Source: Roseovarius litoreus
GTDB taxonomy: Bacteria; Pseudomonadota; Alphaproteobacteria; Rhodobacterales; Rhodobacteraceae
Reading direction: 5' to 3'
DNA: 64,000 nt
NCBI RefSeq assembly: GCF_900142765.1
Contig: NZ_FRCB01000005.1
Span: forward strand, 124,001-188,000
Both the position numbers and the translations under genes were made by a program. Below, piece after piece: positions 53,118 to 62,046 of this stretch. Numbering within the stretch: the first letter of the stretch is position 1; each line of letters opens with the position of its first letter. A model generated the notes under the pieces. That model worked only from the letters and a program-made list of their open reading frames with translations, had not been told where the DNA came from and did not search any database.

Positions 53118-54140
53118 ATGAGCCAGAAGAAACGGATCAACCTGGCCTTGCAGGGCGGGGGCGCGCATGGGGCATTCACCTGGGGCGTTCTGGACCGTCT
53201 GCTCGAGGATGACGGGATCGAGATCGCCGGTATCTCGGGCACATCGGCGGGGGCCTTGAATGGCGCGGCGTTGAAATCGGGGATGCTCGAAGGTGGGCAC
53301 GAGGGCGCACGCGAGAACCTGACGTGGCTCTGGGAGCAGATGGGTGCTGTGCGCGATATCCGGATGCCTGCATGGATGACGGGCGCGATGCCCGCGCCGG
53401 GGGCTGTGAGTGCGGCGCTGGAAGCCTCGGTGCCGTTTGCGATGGTCGATGCGATGACGCGGGCCGTATCGCCTTATGCCTATGGGCCGTTCTATGTGAA
53501 CCCGCTGGAACGGATCGCCGCGCAGTTTCACTATGACAAGGTCTGTTCCGACGCCGGGCCGCGCTTTTTCGTGGGCGCGACGAATGTGCATAACGGCAAG
53601 ATCCGGGTGTTTACGGGGGATGACATCTCGACCGAAAGCCTGCTGGCCTCGGCGTGCCTTCCGACGCTGTTCAAGGCGGTCGAGATTGACGGCGAGCATT
53701 ACTGGGACGGCGGATATACCGGCAACCCGGCGCTGTTCCCGCTTTTTGCGCCGGAGCTGCCCGAGGATATCCTGATCGTGCATATCAACCCGCTGGTGCG
53801 CGAGGATGTGCCCAAAAGCCCGCAGGAGATCCAGAACCGGATCAACGAGATCAGTTTCAACTCATCGCTGTTGCGCGAATTGCGGGCGATCGGATTTGTC
53901 CAACGCTTGCTGGAGGATGGCAGCCTGACGCCCGGGTCGATGAAGCGGGTGCATGTCCACATGATTGCCGATGACGTGCTGATGCGCGAGCTGTCGGTGG
54001 CCAGCAAGCTGATGCCGACGCCCTATCTGCTGCACAGGTTGCGCGATGCGGGATATGCGGCAGCCGAAGGTTTTCTGCAGACCCATCGCGACGATCTGAA
54101 TCAGCGCAGCAGCGTTGATCTGGCGGCGATGTACAACTGA
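53118..54140 (+). CDS. Patatin-like phospholipase
   Basis: A 340-residue acyl hydrolase. The oxyanion loop is LALQGGGAHGAFTWGVLDRL and the nucleophile GISGTSAGALNG; the catalytic Asp is in YWDGGYTGNP. The start MSQKKRINLA follows the bdhA stop by seven bases, so the pair is cotranscribed; bdhA with a patatin is a recurring alphaproteobacterial pair. Candidate roles are intracellular PHB granule or lipid turnover; the sequence does not decide. Convergent with the DUF502 gene, 21 bases apart. Confidence 0.9.
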   Translation: MSQKKRINLALQGGGAHGAFTWGVLDRLLEDDGIEIAGISGTSAGALNGAALKSGMLEGGHEGARENLTWLWEQMGAVRDIRMPAWMTGAMPAPGAVSAALEASVPFAMVDAMTRAVSPYAYGPFYVNPLERIAAQFHYDKVCSDAGPRFFVGATNVHNGKIRVFTGDDISTESLLASACLPTLFKAVEIDGEHYWDGGYTGNPALFPLFAPELPEDILIVHINPLVREDVPKSPQEIQNRINEISFNSSLLRELRAIGFVQRLLEDGSLTPGSMKRVHVHMIADDVLMRELSVASKLMPTPYLLHRLRDAGYAAAEGFLQTHRDDLNQRSSVDLAAMYN

Positions 54141-54161
54141 CGCGGACTGCCTTTTGTGAAG

Positions 54162-54854
54162 CTATTTCAGGTGTTTGTGCTTGTCTGTTGAGGTAGATTC
54201 CCCGGGGTAGACAAGCCCCGCCGAGATCACCAGCTTGGCCGCGTCTTCGACGCTCATCGACAGCTCGACCACATCTTCGCGTGGGAAATAGAGCAGAAAG
54301 CCACTGGTCGGGTTGGGCGTTGTGGGGACAAACACGCTGAGAAGTTCCGAGACGGTGTCCACCTTGCCCGCGATTTCGCCCTTGGCCGTGGTCGAGATGA
54401 ACCCGATCGCCCAGATGCCCTTGCGCGGGTATTGCACGAGGCAGGCCTTTTCGAAGCTGCGCTCGGACTGGGCGAAGACCGTCTCGGCGATCTGCTTGAC
54501 GCCGGAATAGATCGAGCGCACCACCGGCATCCGGTTCACGACGGATTCCGCGAAGCGGATCAAGGACTTGCCGATCAAACCTTTGGCGATCCATCCAACG
54601 ATGATGGTGAACACAAGAAAGATGATGACGCCGACGCCGCGCAGGTTGATGCCGATGTAATGCTCTGGGCGCAGGTTGGCGGGGATCAGGGGCAGAACGA
54701 AGCTGTCGACCCAGCCCATCAGCGTCCAGATCAGCCATATGGTCATCGCCACCGGCAGGATCACGACGAGCCCGGTCAGGAAACTGGCCCGGATGCCGGC
54801 GAACATGCCGGGTTTGCGGGGTGGTTGCGGAGTGTCGTCGAACGGCGTTGTCAT
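54162..54854 (-). CDS. DUF502 family membrane protein
   Basis: A 230-residue protein with two helices (FLTGLVVILPVAMTIWLIW and GVGVIIFLVFTIIVGWIA) and a cytosolic or periplasmic C-terminal part. The Pfam DUF502 signature is clear: PLIPANLRPEHY, RMPVVRSIYSGVKQIAET and VFVPTTPNPTSGFLLYFPREDV. Function unknown. The start is the ATG giving MTTPFDDTPQ. It is convergent with the patatin gene and separated from psuG by 101 bases. Confidence 0.9.
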   Translation of the reverse strand: MTTPFDDTPQPPRKPGMFAGIRASFLTGLVVILPVAMTIWLIWTLMGWVDSFVLPLIPANLRPEHYIGINLRGVGVIIFLVFTIIVGWIAKGLIGKSLIRFAESVVNRMPVVRSIYSGVKQIAETVFAQSERSFEKACLVQYPRKGIWAIGFISTTAKGEIAGKVDTVSELLSVFVPTTPNPTSGFLLYFPREDVVELSMSVEDAAKLVISAGLVYPGESTSTDKHKHLK

Positions 54855-54955
54855 GACATATGTCTGCTCAGGAAAAGCCCATCGGCTATCTAGGATGTTT
54901 CGCTGTCTGCTACAATGGGCTTGGCCGCGAGGCGCTGCAATAGCGTGTTAAATGC

Positions 54956-55885
54956 TTATATTTCAGGCAGTTCTGCATCGTCGCTGACCGCGGCGATCGC
55001 GATGCGCGCGGCCAGCCGGGCATTCGCATGGATCAGCGCGACATTGGCGCTCAGCGACGCGCCGTCGGTCATCTCGGAGATGCGGCGCAGCAGAAAGGGC
55101 GTCACGGCCTTGCCGGTGATGCCTTGGGCGTCGGCCTCGGATTGTGCGGCGGCGATCAGAGGCTCGAGAGTTTCGCGAGGGATTTCAGCATCTTGCGGGA
55201 TGGGGTTGACGACAAGCTGCCCGCCGGGCAGGCCAAGCGCGGCGCGCATCCGATGGGCGAGGGCGATCCGGGCCGGGCAGTCCATGCGCAAGGGTGCGGG
55301 CAGACCGGAGTCGGCGGACCAGAAAGCGGGGAAGGCATCCTGCCCGAAGGCGATCACGGGAACGCCCAGAGTTTCCAGCGTTTCCAATGTCTTGGGCAGA
55401 TCGAGGATGGCTTTGGCCCCGGCGCAGACCACGGTCACCGGGGTTTGCGAAAGTTCGGTCAGGTCGGCGGAAATGTCGAATGTCTCGGCGGCGCCGCGAT
55501 GCACGCCGCCGATCCCGCCGGTGGCGAAGACGGTGATGCCGGCGCGCGCGGCACAGATCATGGTCGCCGCCACCGTGGTCGAGCCGGTGCCACCCATCGC
55601 CATGCAGGCGGCCAGATCGGCACGGCTGAGCTTGGCGACGTCGGGCTTTTGTGCAAGGATTTCAATCTCCTGGCGGGAGAGACCCACCCTGATCTTGCCA
55701 TTTGTCACAGCGATCGTGGCCGGGATCGCGCCGGCATCACGGACGGCCTGTTCGACCGAAAGAGCGGTTTGCGCATTGCGCGGCCACGGCAGGCCATGGG
55801 TGATGATCGTGGATTCCAGCGCCACGACCGGCAGGCCGGTTTGCAGCGCATCGCGGATCTCGGGGCTGGGGTGAAGAAGGGGCAT
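54956..55885 (-). CDS. psuG: Pseudouridine-5'-phosphate glycosidase
   Basis: Cleaves pseudouridine 5'-phosphate to uracil and ribose 5-phosphate. 309 residues. Motifs: VALESTIITHGLPWPRN with the catalytic Glu, TNGKIRVGLS (Lys), GGTGSTTVAATM, GGIGGVHRG and LVVNPIPQDAEIPRE. The start is placed at MPLLHPSPEIRD with GGAGG upstream; the longer reading includes the phased repeats. The partner kinase psuK, often adjacent, is absent here. The phased 11-bp repeats at 55952-55990 lie in the promoter zone. Confidence 0.94.
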   Translation of the reverse strand: MPLLHPSPEIRDALQTGLPVVALESTIITHGLPWPRNAQTALSVEQAVRDAGAIPATIAVTNGKIRVGLSRQEIEILAQKPDVAKLSRADLAACMAMGGTGSTTVAATMICAARAGITVFATGGIGGVHRGAAETFDISADLTELSQTPVTVVCAGAKAILDLPKTLETLETLGVPVIAFGQDAFPAFWSADSGLPAPLRMDCPARIALAHRMRAALGLPGGQLVVNPIPQDAEIPRETLEPLIAAAQSEADAQGITGKAVTPFLLRRISEMTDGASLSANVALIHANARLAARIAIAAVSDDAELPEI

Positions 55886-55951
55886 TGCGGGCCTCCGAGG
55901 GCAGGATGTCGAATCGGGGGCAGGCCCCTTATGAAGGCTCAGATTACCCGA

Positions 55952-55990
55952 TCGGTATCGCGTCGGTATAACGTCGGTATAACGTCGGTG
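55952..55990. repeat. Four 11-bp phased repeats upstream of psuG
   Basis: The core TCGGTAT occurs at 55952, 55963 and 55974 and, as TCGGTGC, at 55985, an exact period of 11 bases, one turn of DNA. Two units are identical (CGTCGGTATAA). The array sits 67 bases before the psuG start and about 190 bases before rpsB. Such face-of-helix spacing suits cooperative binding of a regulator. Confidence 0.75.
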
Positions 55991-56179
55991 CGAAAACCGC
56001 GCCCCGAAAGCCGCCGAGGCGGGCAGGGGGGTTGCGCCCACCCTGGGGCTGGTCTATAGGCACCGCACTTACACCCGCAGGCATGGGCGGGCTGTCAGGG
56101 GAGACATCCCTGTCGGTCCACCGGTTGAAGCAAATGCTTCTCATCCCGTGCCGAGGCTTAAACCGGAAAGGAAACGGAC

Positions 56180-56983
56180 ATGGCTCTTCCCGAGTTCACC
56201 ATGCGTCAGCTGCTTGAAGCCGGCGTTCACTTCGGCCACCAGACGCAGCGTTGGAACCCCCGTATGGGCGAGTTCATCTATGGCGCGCGCAATGGCATTC
56301 ACATCATCGACCTGACACAGACGGTTCCGATGCTCGACGCGGCGCTGAACGCGATCCGCGACGTCGTCTCGAAGGGCGGGCGCATCCTGTTCGTCGGCAC
56401 CAAACGTCAGGCTGCACAGCCCGTGGCGGAAGCCGCCGACCGCTGCGCACAGTATTACATGAACCACCGCTGGCTGGGTGGCACGCTGACCAACTGGCAG
56501 ACCGTGTCGCAGTCGATCAAGCGTCTGAACGAGATCGACGAGATCCTGAGCGCCGGTGCGGGTGGTCTGACCAAGAAAGAGCGTCTTGGCATCGAGCGCG
56601 ACCAGCAGAAACTGCAGGCGAGCCTTGGCGGCATCCGCGAAATGGGCGGTCTGCCGGACATGCTGTTCGTGATCGACGTCAAGAAAGAGGCGCTGGCCGT
56701 TGCCGAAGCCAACAAGCTGGGCATCCCGGTCGTCGCGATCGTCGACACCAACTGCTCGCCCGATGGCGTGGATTACATCATCCCCGGCAATGACGATGCG
56801 GCGCGCGCCATCTCGCTCTATTGCGATCTGGTGAGCCGCACCGCTCTGGATGGCACCGCCGTGCAGCTTGGCGCCGCTGGCGTCGATCTGGGCGAGATGG
56901 TCGAGGCCCCTGTCGAAGAGGCCGCCGCCGAGGAAGCTCCGGCTGCCGAAGAGGCCAAGACCGAGCAGGCTGCCGAAGGCTGA
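56180..56983 (+). CDS. rpsB: 30S ribosomal protein S2
   Basis: Ribosomal protein S2, 267 residues with the acidic C-terminal tail common in alphaproteobacteria (residues about 240-267, [11 protein letters not shown] type). Core motifs: [40 protein letters not shown] and [12 protein letters not shown]. The ATG has AAGGAAACGGAC upstream. A small palindrome GAAGCAAATGCTTC (56127-56140) lies in the leader. Followed by tsf, the usual pair. Confidence 0.97.
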   Translation: MALPEFTMRQLLEAGVHFGHQTQRWNPRMGEFIYGARNGIHIIDLTQTVPMLDAALNAIRDVVSKGGRILFVGTKRQAAQPVAEAADRCAQYYMNHRWLGGTLTNWQTVSQSIKRLNEIDEILSAGAGGLTKKERLGIERDQQKLQASLGGIREMGGLPDMLFVIDVKKEALAVAEANKLGIPVVAIVDTNCSPDGVDYIIPGNDDAARAISLYCDLVSRTALDGTAVQLGAAGVDLGEMVEAPVEEAAAEEAPAAEEAKTEQAAEG

Positions 56984-57060
56984 GCCGCTTTCATCAAAAC
57001 GACATGGGGGCCGGGCTATCCCGCCCCCTGCATATTCAGACGATTCCAAGGAGAGCCCAG

Positions 57061-57936
57061 ATGGCTATCACTGCTGCACAGGTGAAAGAGCTGCGCGATA
57101 CGACCGGCGCAGGCATGATGGACGCCAAGAAGGCGCTGACCGAGACCGATGGTGACATGGAAGCCGCGATCGACTGGCTGCGCACCAAGGGTCTGGCCAA
57201 AGCCGCCAAGAAATCCGGCCGCACCGCCGCCGAAGGCCTTGTCGCGGTCAATGTCGAGGGCGGCAAGGGCGTCGCCGTCGAGGTGAATGCCGAGACCGAC
57301 TTCGTCGCCAAGAACGCCGATTTCCAGGATATGGTCGGCAAGATCGCCGGTGTCGCCATCGGCACGTCGGATATCGACGCGCTGAAGGCCGCCGAGCTGG
57401 ATGGCAAGACCGTCGAAGAGGTCATCACCGCCAAGATCGCCACCATCGGCGAGAACATGTCGCTGCGCCGCATGGCCACGATCGAAGGCGACACTGTGGT
57501 GTCCTATGTCCATAACGCCATGGCCGATGGCATGGGCAAGATCGGCGTTCTGGTCGCGCTGAAAGGTGGCGATGAGGCCTTTGGCCGTCAGGTCGCCATG
57601 CATATCGCCGCCACCAACCCCGCCGCGCTGAACGAGGCCGAGCTTGACCCCGCCGTGGTCGAGAAGGAACGCCAGGTCCAGATCGACATCGCCCGCGAAT
57701 CCGGTAAGCCGGAAGAGGTGATCGAGAAGATGATCGTCGGCCGCATGAAGAAGTTCATGGCCGAAGTCACGCTGCTGGGTCAGCAATTCGTGATCAATCC
57801 CGACCTGACGGTCGAGGCCGCCGCAAAGGAAGCGGGCGCCGAGGTTCTGGGCTATGTGCGCCTTGAAGTCGGCGAAGGCATCGAGAAGAAGGAAGAGGAT
57901 TTCGCGGCCGAGGTGGCCAAGGTCGCCCAGGGCTGA
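57061..57936 (+). CDS. tsf: Elongation factor Ts
   Basis: Nucleotide exchange factor for EF-Tu, 291 residues. Motifs: [22 protein letters not shown], the conserved TDFVAKN in the core, and the UBA-like N-terminus. The C-terminal repeat contains VEKERQ. The ATG has AAGGAGAG nine bases upstream. Cotranscribed with rpsB and followed by a terminator hairpin. Confidence 0.98.
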   Translation: MAITAAQVKELRDTTGAGMMDAKKALTETDGDMEAAIDWLRTKGLAKAAKKSGRTAAEGLVAVNVEGGKGVAVEVNAETDFVAKNADFQDMVGKIAGVAIGTSDIDALKAAELDGKTVEEVITAKIATIGENMSLRRMATIEGDTVVSYVHNAMADGMGKIGVLVALKGGDEAFGRQVAMHIAATNPAALNEAELDPAVVEKERQVQIDIARESGKPEEVIEKMIVGRMKKFMAEVTLLGQQFVINPDLTVEAAAKEAGAEVLGYVRLEVGEGIEKKEEDFAAEVAKVAQG

Positions 57937-58286
57937 TCTTTCCACCACGTGATGTGCAAAATTCAATGCCGCCCCGATCGCTCGGGGCGGCATCTTACAT
58001 TTCCGACGCCTCACTTGGGGAATGAAGACGGACAGCACACAAAAATACACTTCCGGGTTCGCCGGAAAAATTGTCCGACTGACGGCACGATCAATAGAAC
58101 CGCCAGCCGGGGTCCAGTAAAACTGGAAAGACGGAGAGCTTCGAAATACGCGAAGAGTTCCGCCCCTTGTTCCCGGGCATAAAACGCCACCACTCACGGA
58201 ACGTGCGCAGTGTGCGCATCTGGGGACCTATTCAAAAGTAGTGGAATCCATACCTTTCGATGTTTTTTTTGGTCTTTCGTTCCGGA
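57937..58286. other. Gene-free region between tsf and luxR
   Basis: This 350-base stretch lies between convergent genes. It holds the tsf terminator hairpin (57966-57993). A smaller hairpin TTCCGG-GTTCG-CCGGAA at about 58050-58066 may serve minus-strand transcripts, being followed on that strand by a T-rich run. An eight-base T-run sits at 58263-58270 with no hairpin. I see no reading frame worth calling. Confidence 0.5.
57966..57993 (+). terminator. Terminator of rpsB-tsf
   Basis: A 12-bp perfect stem ATGCCGCCCCGA/TCGGGGCGGCAT with loop TCGC, 30 bases after the tsf stop. The following CTTACATTT is only weakly T-rich, so termination may be partly factor-assisted. Confidence 0.8.
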
Positions 58287-59045
58287 TCATGGGTCCAGAA
58301 CGAACATCTGGTTCTGAAACGCTGCCTTCAGAACGGCCTGGGCCGTGGTCTCGACGTTCAACGATTCGCGCGCAAGCCGCAGGTGTTTTTCGACTGTGGC
58401 GGGGGTCAGGCCCATCAGAACGGCGATATCCTGAGTGGTCTTGCCATCGCCGACCCAGGCCAGAACCTCGCGTTGGCGCCGGGTCAAGGCGCGGCCCTTC
58501 GTGGTGTAGGGCAGGGTGAGGATGCGCAGGTGAACCACGTTGTTGAGCGTGAGGATTTCATGCCCGTAGCTGGCCCAGATGGCATCGACTGCGGGCTGAT
58601 CCAGGTCTCGGCGGGCCGTCAGGGCGATGGCGCCCTTGCTGCGGGGCGTGACGGATTTGAAGCTGATCGAATACCCGGCGGTCACGCCATGGCGCCGATT
58701 GAATTCGATCACCTTGCGTTCCGCTTCAGAGATGTCGCCGGACAGCTTCCTGTCGGCCATCACCGACCATGAGCAGGCGCCTTCATTGTCGAGCGCCCAT
58801 TTGACCATCGGCGCGTGGAAATAGAGGCCTTCGCCGATGAAGACATCCGAGTAATCCTGATGATGATTGGTCAGCAAGACGAAATCGTCGGGATCCCCGA
58901 GCGAGGTTTCGGTGCGGTAGCGGGTGTAGCCATACATGATCCGGTCGAACCCGTAATCGGCCATGCGCCGGGTGTGGATCTTCCAGACTTCCTCGACGCT
59001 GGAGACGTTGATGATTTCGTTGATGACCGCTGTGCTGACCGTCAT
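58287..59045 (-). CDS. LuxR-family regulator with autoinducer-binding-like domain, solo
   Basis: A 252-residue regulator: an N-terminal autoinducer-binding-type domain (residues 1-165) and a C-terminal GerE/LuxR HTH ([38 protein letters not shown]). No luxI-type synthase is in the window. Residues of the AHL pocket diverge: where TraR-type proteins have W-x3-Y and a DP pair, this reads DYSDVF and YFHAPMV; a Trp (Trp93) is kept. The start ATG overlaps the aroQ stop by four bases, so the regulator is translated with a shikimate-pathway enzyme. The ligand may not be an AHL. Confidence 0.85.
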   Translation of the reverse strand: MTVSTAVINEIINVSSVEEVWKIHTRRMADYGFDRIMYGYTRYRTETSLGDPDDFVLLTNHHQDYSDVFIGEGLYFHAPMVKWALDNEGACSWSVMADRKLSGDISEAERKVIEFNRRHGVTAGYSISFKSVTPRSKGAIALTARRDLDQPAVDAIWASYGHEILTLNNVVHLRILTLPYTTKGRALTRRQREVLAWVGDGKTTQDIAVLMGLTPATVEKHLRLARESLNVETTAQAVLKAAFQNQMFVLDP

Positions 59046-59485
59046 GAAGCGCGCTCCAGGTGTCCGACCATGGCGTCGAGCGCCAGTTCGTACCCCTGGG
59101 CGCCGAAGCCACAGATTATACCGATAGCGACTCGTGAAATATAAGACTGATGACGGAACGCTTCACGCGAATGGATATTGGACAGGTGCAATTCGATCGC
59201 CGGAATTTCGACCGAGCTGAGCGCATCCATCAGCGCGATGGAGGTGTGCGTGTAAGCACCCGCATTGAGAATGATCCCGTGATGCGTACCGCGCGCCGCA
59301 TGGATCGCGTCGATCAGGGCACCTTCGGAATTGTCCTGCTGAAACGCCAGATCGACGGACAGGGCCTTGGCACGGGTGCGGCACATCGCTTCGATATCGG
59401 CCAGCGTGGTGGTGCCATAGACATCAGGTTGCCGGGTGCCGAGCAAGTTCAGATTGGGCCCGTTAAGGATCAGGATCGAGGTCAT
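59042..59485 (-). CDS. aroQ: 3-dehydroquinate dehydratase, type II
   Basis: Shikimate pathway enzyme dehydrating 3-dehydroquinate to 3-dehydroshikimate; forms a dodecamer. 147 residues, normal. Motifs: [21 protein letters not shown] with the catalytic Arg and Tyr, [30 protein letters not shown] and [21 protein letters not shown], which carries the catalytic His. Heads a two-gene unit with luxR. Upstream lies a 766-base gene-poor region with no clear promoter hexamer pair on this strand. Confidence 0.96.
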   Translation of the reverse strand: MTSILILNGPNLNLLGTRQPDVYGTTTLADIEAMCRTRAKALSVDLAFQQDNSEGALIDAIHAARGTHHGIILNAGAYTHTSIALMDALSSVEIPAIELHLSNIHSREAFRHQSYISRVAIGIICGFGAQGYELALDAMVGHLERAS

Positions 59486-59883
59486 TGGAGCGTTCCCTTG
59501 TTGGCCGCTGTTCTAGCGCGCTGTCACGGCCCGTGTCGAGAGTGCGATAAGCGGCGATAGCGTTTCGCGCGTGATCTGCGACATGGATGCCGCTAGGGTC
59601 AGGCCCGTATGAAACCGCTGCTTTGCGTAAGCTTTGCCTTTCAACAATATGTTTTTAAACAGGATAAACGGTAGCGGCCTCATATCGCGGCCATGTATAT
59701 TATTTACATAATACTGATTATGCGCCTTAGATCACGATCCGTAGCGCATGGTGTCCAGACATGCCTGCGGCACGATTTTTCGTCACCCGGCAACCCGCCC
59801 CCCTGCGGATCGGTCATCGTCTCAATCTGCGCCTCATTGACGGATGATAATGTAAGCGCGGCTTTGCTGGCCCTATCATCAAA

Positions 59884-59926
59884 GCGTTCCGCCTTTGACC
59901 TGAGGCATCAGCTATAGGCGGAACGC
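59884..59926. repeat. Inverted repeat, 11-bp perfect arms
   Basis: GCGTTCCGCCT at 59884-59894 and AGGCGGAACGC at 59916-59926, separated by 21 bases. The arms can form a long hairpin in DNA or RNA. No T-tract follows, so it is not a typical terminator. Confidence 0.8.
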
Positions 59927-59953
59927 GTAGAACGAATGAACGAAGCACTGCAG

Positions 59954-59987
59954 TTCGCGAAAATCTGTGAGTCAGTTTTTTCGCGAA
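59954..59987. repeat. Inverted repeat with TTCGCGAAAA arms
   Basis: TTCGCGAAAA (59954-59963) and TTTTCGCGAA (59978-59987), 14-base loop. Each arm contains the palindrome TTCGCGAA, so the site could also be two protein-binding sites two and a half helical turns apart. It lies 28 bases after the first inverted repeat. Confidence 0.75.
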
Positions 59988-60043
59988 GCGCTTTAAAGAA
60001 CCGCAGCACTTGAAGAGCGTATGAGCGACAAGGATGCCACGGT

Positions 60044-60232
60044 ATGGCGGATATCATGGGACAGATTTTCGGGGAACGGACGAACCCAGAGCAGCGCCTG
60101 AGGGAGGCAGCGTTTTGGTGCCGTGTTCTGTGCCCCGCCCTGTCGGGATCGCTCACCACATATTTCAGGGACTTTGCGCTGTTTGGCAGGCCGGGTGCAG
60201 CCGGCGTCATGGCGTTTGGGGCGCGCGACTAA
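60044..60232 (+). CDS. Possible small protein, unknown
   Basis: A 62-residue frame starting MADIMGQIFGERTNPEQRLR, with a moderately hydrophobic middle (FWCRVLCPALSGSLTTYF) and ending 19 bases before the atpC-like gene. I recognise no family, and it does not match the AtpD, AtpQ or AtpR proteins that surround AtpC in a complete N-ATPase operon. It may be a real leader gene or chance. Included because it is the only frame in a long gap. Confidence 0.25.
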   Translation: MADIMGQIFGERTNPEQRLREAAFWCRVLCPALSGSLTTYFRDFALFGRPGAAGVMAFGARD

Positions 60233-60251
60233 AACAGGGAGACGATCACAT

Positions 60252-60683
60252 ATGCGGCTTAGGATCATCACACCAAAGCGGGTTGTTCTGGACACCGAGG
60301 TCAGCCAGATTTTCGGCCAGGGCAGTCAGGGGGCGTTCGGGCTTTGGGCTGGTGACATGGATTGCCTGTCGGATCTGGTGCCGGGTGTTCTGAGATATCA
60401 GGTACCGGGGGGACCGCTCGGCCATGTGGGGCTGAGCGCGGGCATTCTTGTCAAGAAAGGGTCCGTGGTGACGGTCACGACGAGCAACGCCTATCCGAGC
60501 CATGACCCCGCCGAGGCCGCGCGGCGTATCAGGGCCGAGCGGCGCGATGCGGCGGATGCCGACAGGCTCGAGCGCGAGGCGCTGGCCATGCTGGACGCCG
60601 AGATGCAACGCCAGTTGGTCATGTTTGACAGGCCGGCCACTTATGCGGCTCAGGCTGCGCTGTCGGATCTGGGCAAGGGATGA
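60252..60683 (+). CDS. Orphan F1-type ATPase epsilon subunit, N-ATPase class
   Basis: A 143-residue epsilon-like subunit. It starts MRLRIITPKRVVLDTEV, continues with GAFGLWAGDMDCLSDLVPGVLRY and GILVKKGSVVTVTTSNAY, and ends in a helical, Arg/Asp/Ala-rich tail. This is the beta-sandwich plus helical hairpin of F1 epsilon, in the form found in the alternative N-ATPase (AtpC of atpDCQRBEFAG). None of the other subunits is encoded nearby, so it is an orphan or the last piece of a lost operon. The frame is intact and has AGGGAG 11 bases upstream. It might still be a regulatory subunit acting on an ATPase encoded elsewhere. Confidence 0.7.
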   Translation: MRLRIITPKRVVLDTEVSQIFGQGSQGAFGLWAGDMDCLSDLVPGVLRYQVPGGPLGHVGLSAGILVKKGSVVTVTTSNAYPSHDPAEAARRIRAERRDAADADRLEREALAMLDAEMQRQLVMFDRPATYAAQAALSDLGKG

Positions 60684-60692
60684 GACGCGCGG

Positions 60693-61952
60693 TCAGCGCC
60701 GCGCTGATACGGCGTGCACAAGGCGCGCGCCGGTCTCGTAGATCGCGGTCTTGAGGCCCGGAAGCCTTTCGATATGCGCGCCCACGGGGTCGAGCGGCAA
60801 ATGGCTGTCATCCCCCGTCAGCAAGGCATGTGCCGCGGCCTGCCCAAAAGCGGTGCCGGGGGCGATCCCACGGCCCGAATAGCCGAAGATCGACAGCGCA
60901 TCGGGACCGATCCGCAGGATGCGCGGCAGATGGTCCGACGTCATCGAGATCTGCCCGGCCCATTGATGGGTGATCTCGGCATCGGCCAGTTGCGGGAAAA
61001 GCTGTGCCAGCTTGCGACGTGCCCATCCCGCCTGCACGCCGGTATCGTCGCCCATGCCGCCAAGGATCACCCTACCCGCCGCGTCGCGGCGCAAGGACGA
61101 CATGATCAGGCCGGTATCCCAGCACCCTTCCCCGCCCGGCAAAATGTCTCGAGAAATGTTGTTTCCGAGGGGGGCTGTGGCGAGTTGGAAGTAATTGACC
61201 TTGGGTACATGAGGTAATGTCATATGAGCCACGGGCCGGTGATAGGCGTTGGTGGCCACCAGAAGCGCCTTGGCGCGCAGCGTGGCGTCGTTGCTGCGGA
61301 TGATCCAGTGATCGCCCTGCCGGGTGATCGCGCTGGCGGCACTATTCTCGAAGAGACGCGCGCCCATGTCCCGGGCCGCGCGGGCCAGACCACGGACATA
61401 AGCCAAGGGCTGAACCGTCCCTGCCCTTGCATCATGGAGCGCGCCGTGAAAGCCGGATGTGCCGGTGCGGGCCGCAGTCTCGGTTTGGTCCAGCACCGTG
61501 ACCGGCGCATTGCGGCGGATCAACTGGGCGTGCCGGGCCTTGAGCTGTGCCAATCCGCGTGGCGCATGGGCGAGGTGCAAGGTGCCCGCGCGGCGCGGCT
61601 CGCAGGCGATGTCGTGCCGTGCGATCAGGTCGAACACCAAATCGGGGGCCGACGCCAGAACGGTATTGAGCCGCTCACCCGCCTCGGTTCCGAGCGTGTC
61701 GCAGACCGTATCGGGCGGCAGCCACAGACCGGCATTAACCAGCCCCACATTCCGCCCCGAGCCGCCGTGGCCGATGGTGTCGGACTCCAGTAAAATAACG
61801 TCCGCGCCCTGCCCGACGGCCTTTAGAGCGGCGCTGCAGCCAGTGAAGCCGCCGCCGATCACCAGCAGATCGCATGACAGATCACCCGACACAGGCGGGG
61901 CGGAGAAGGTTTCGGCGGCGCTGTCACGCCAGAGGGAGCCGAGGTCGCGCAT
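60693..61952 (-). CDS. FAD-dependent oxidoreductase (DAO family, PuuB/OrdL-like)
   Basis: A 419-residue flavoprotein of the glycine/D-amino-acid oxidase fold. The dinucleotide loop is LLVIGGGFTGCSAALKAV, then LLESDTIGHGGSGRNVGL as in gamma-glutamylputrescine or amine oxidases, and FGYSGRGIAPGTAFG near the C-terminus. Oxidises an amine or amino acid with FAD; the substrate is not readable. The start is the ATG giving MRDLGSLWRDSA; upstream in-frame codons are Cys/Arg-rich junk. It is convergent with the atpC-like gene (9 bases apart) and lies downstream of gcdH on the same strand. Confidence 0.85.
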   Translation of the reverse strand: MRDLGSLWRDSAAETFSAPPVSGDLSCDLLVIGGGFTGCSAALKAVGQGADVILLESDTIGHGGSGRNVGLVNAGLWLPPDTVCDTLGTEAGERLNTVLASAPDLVFDLIARHDIACEPRRAGTLHLAHAPRGLAQLKARHAQLIRRNAPVTVLDQTETAARTGTSGFHGALHDARAGTVQPLAYVRGLARAARDMGARLFENSAASAITRQGDHWIIRSNDATLRAKALLVATNAYHRPVAHMTLPHVPKVNYFQLATAPLGNNISRDILPGGEGCWDTGLIMSSLRRDAAGRVILGGMGDDTGVQAGWARRKLAQLFPQLADAEITHQWAGQISMTSDHLPRILRIGPDALSIFGYSGRGIAPGTAFGQAAAHALLTGDDSHLPLDPVGAHIERLPGLKTAIYETGARLVHAVSARR

Positions 61953-62046
61953 CGAGTCACCGTAAGAGTCGCACGGGCCACGGTAGCGCGTGCAGGGCCA
62001 GACGCAACAGGCGATAGCCCTGCCCCCTGCCCCTGCAGCCTGTGGA

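Larger units (their letters stand above)
59486..60251. other. Structured intergenic region between aroQ and atpC-like gene
   Basis: The left half (about 59640-59720) is strongly AT-rich with ATGTA...TACAT and CATAATACTGATTATG words that could carry promoters. The right half has two inverted repeats in a row (59884-59926 and 59954-59987). Only one low-confidence frame (60044-60232) is seen. GC and codon signals are not convincing for any other gene. Confidence 0.5.

Noticed and set aside
59693..59917. 74-residue plus-strand frame in the aroQ upstream region
   Set aside because: AT-rich start followed by Ser/Arg-rich low-quality sequence; no ribosome site and no homology recognised.
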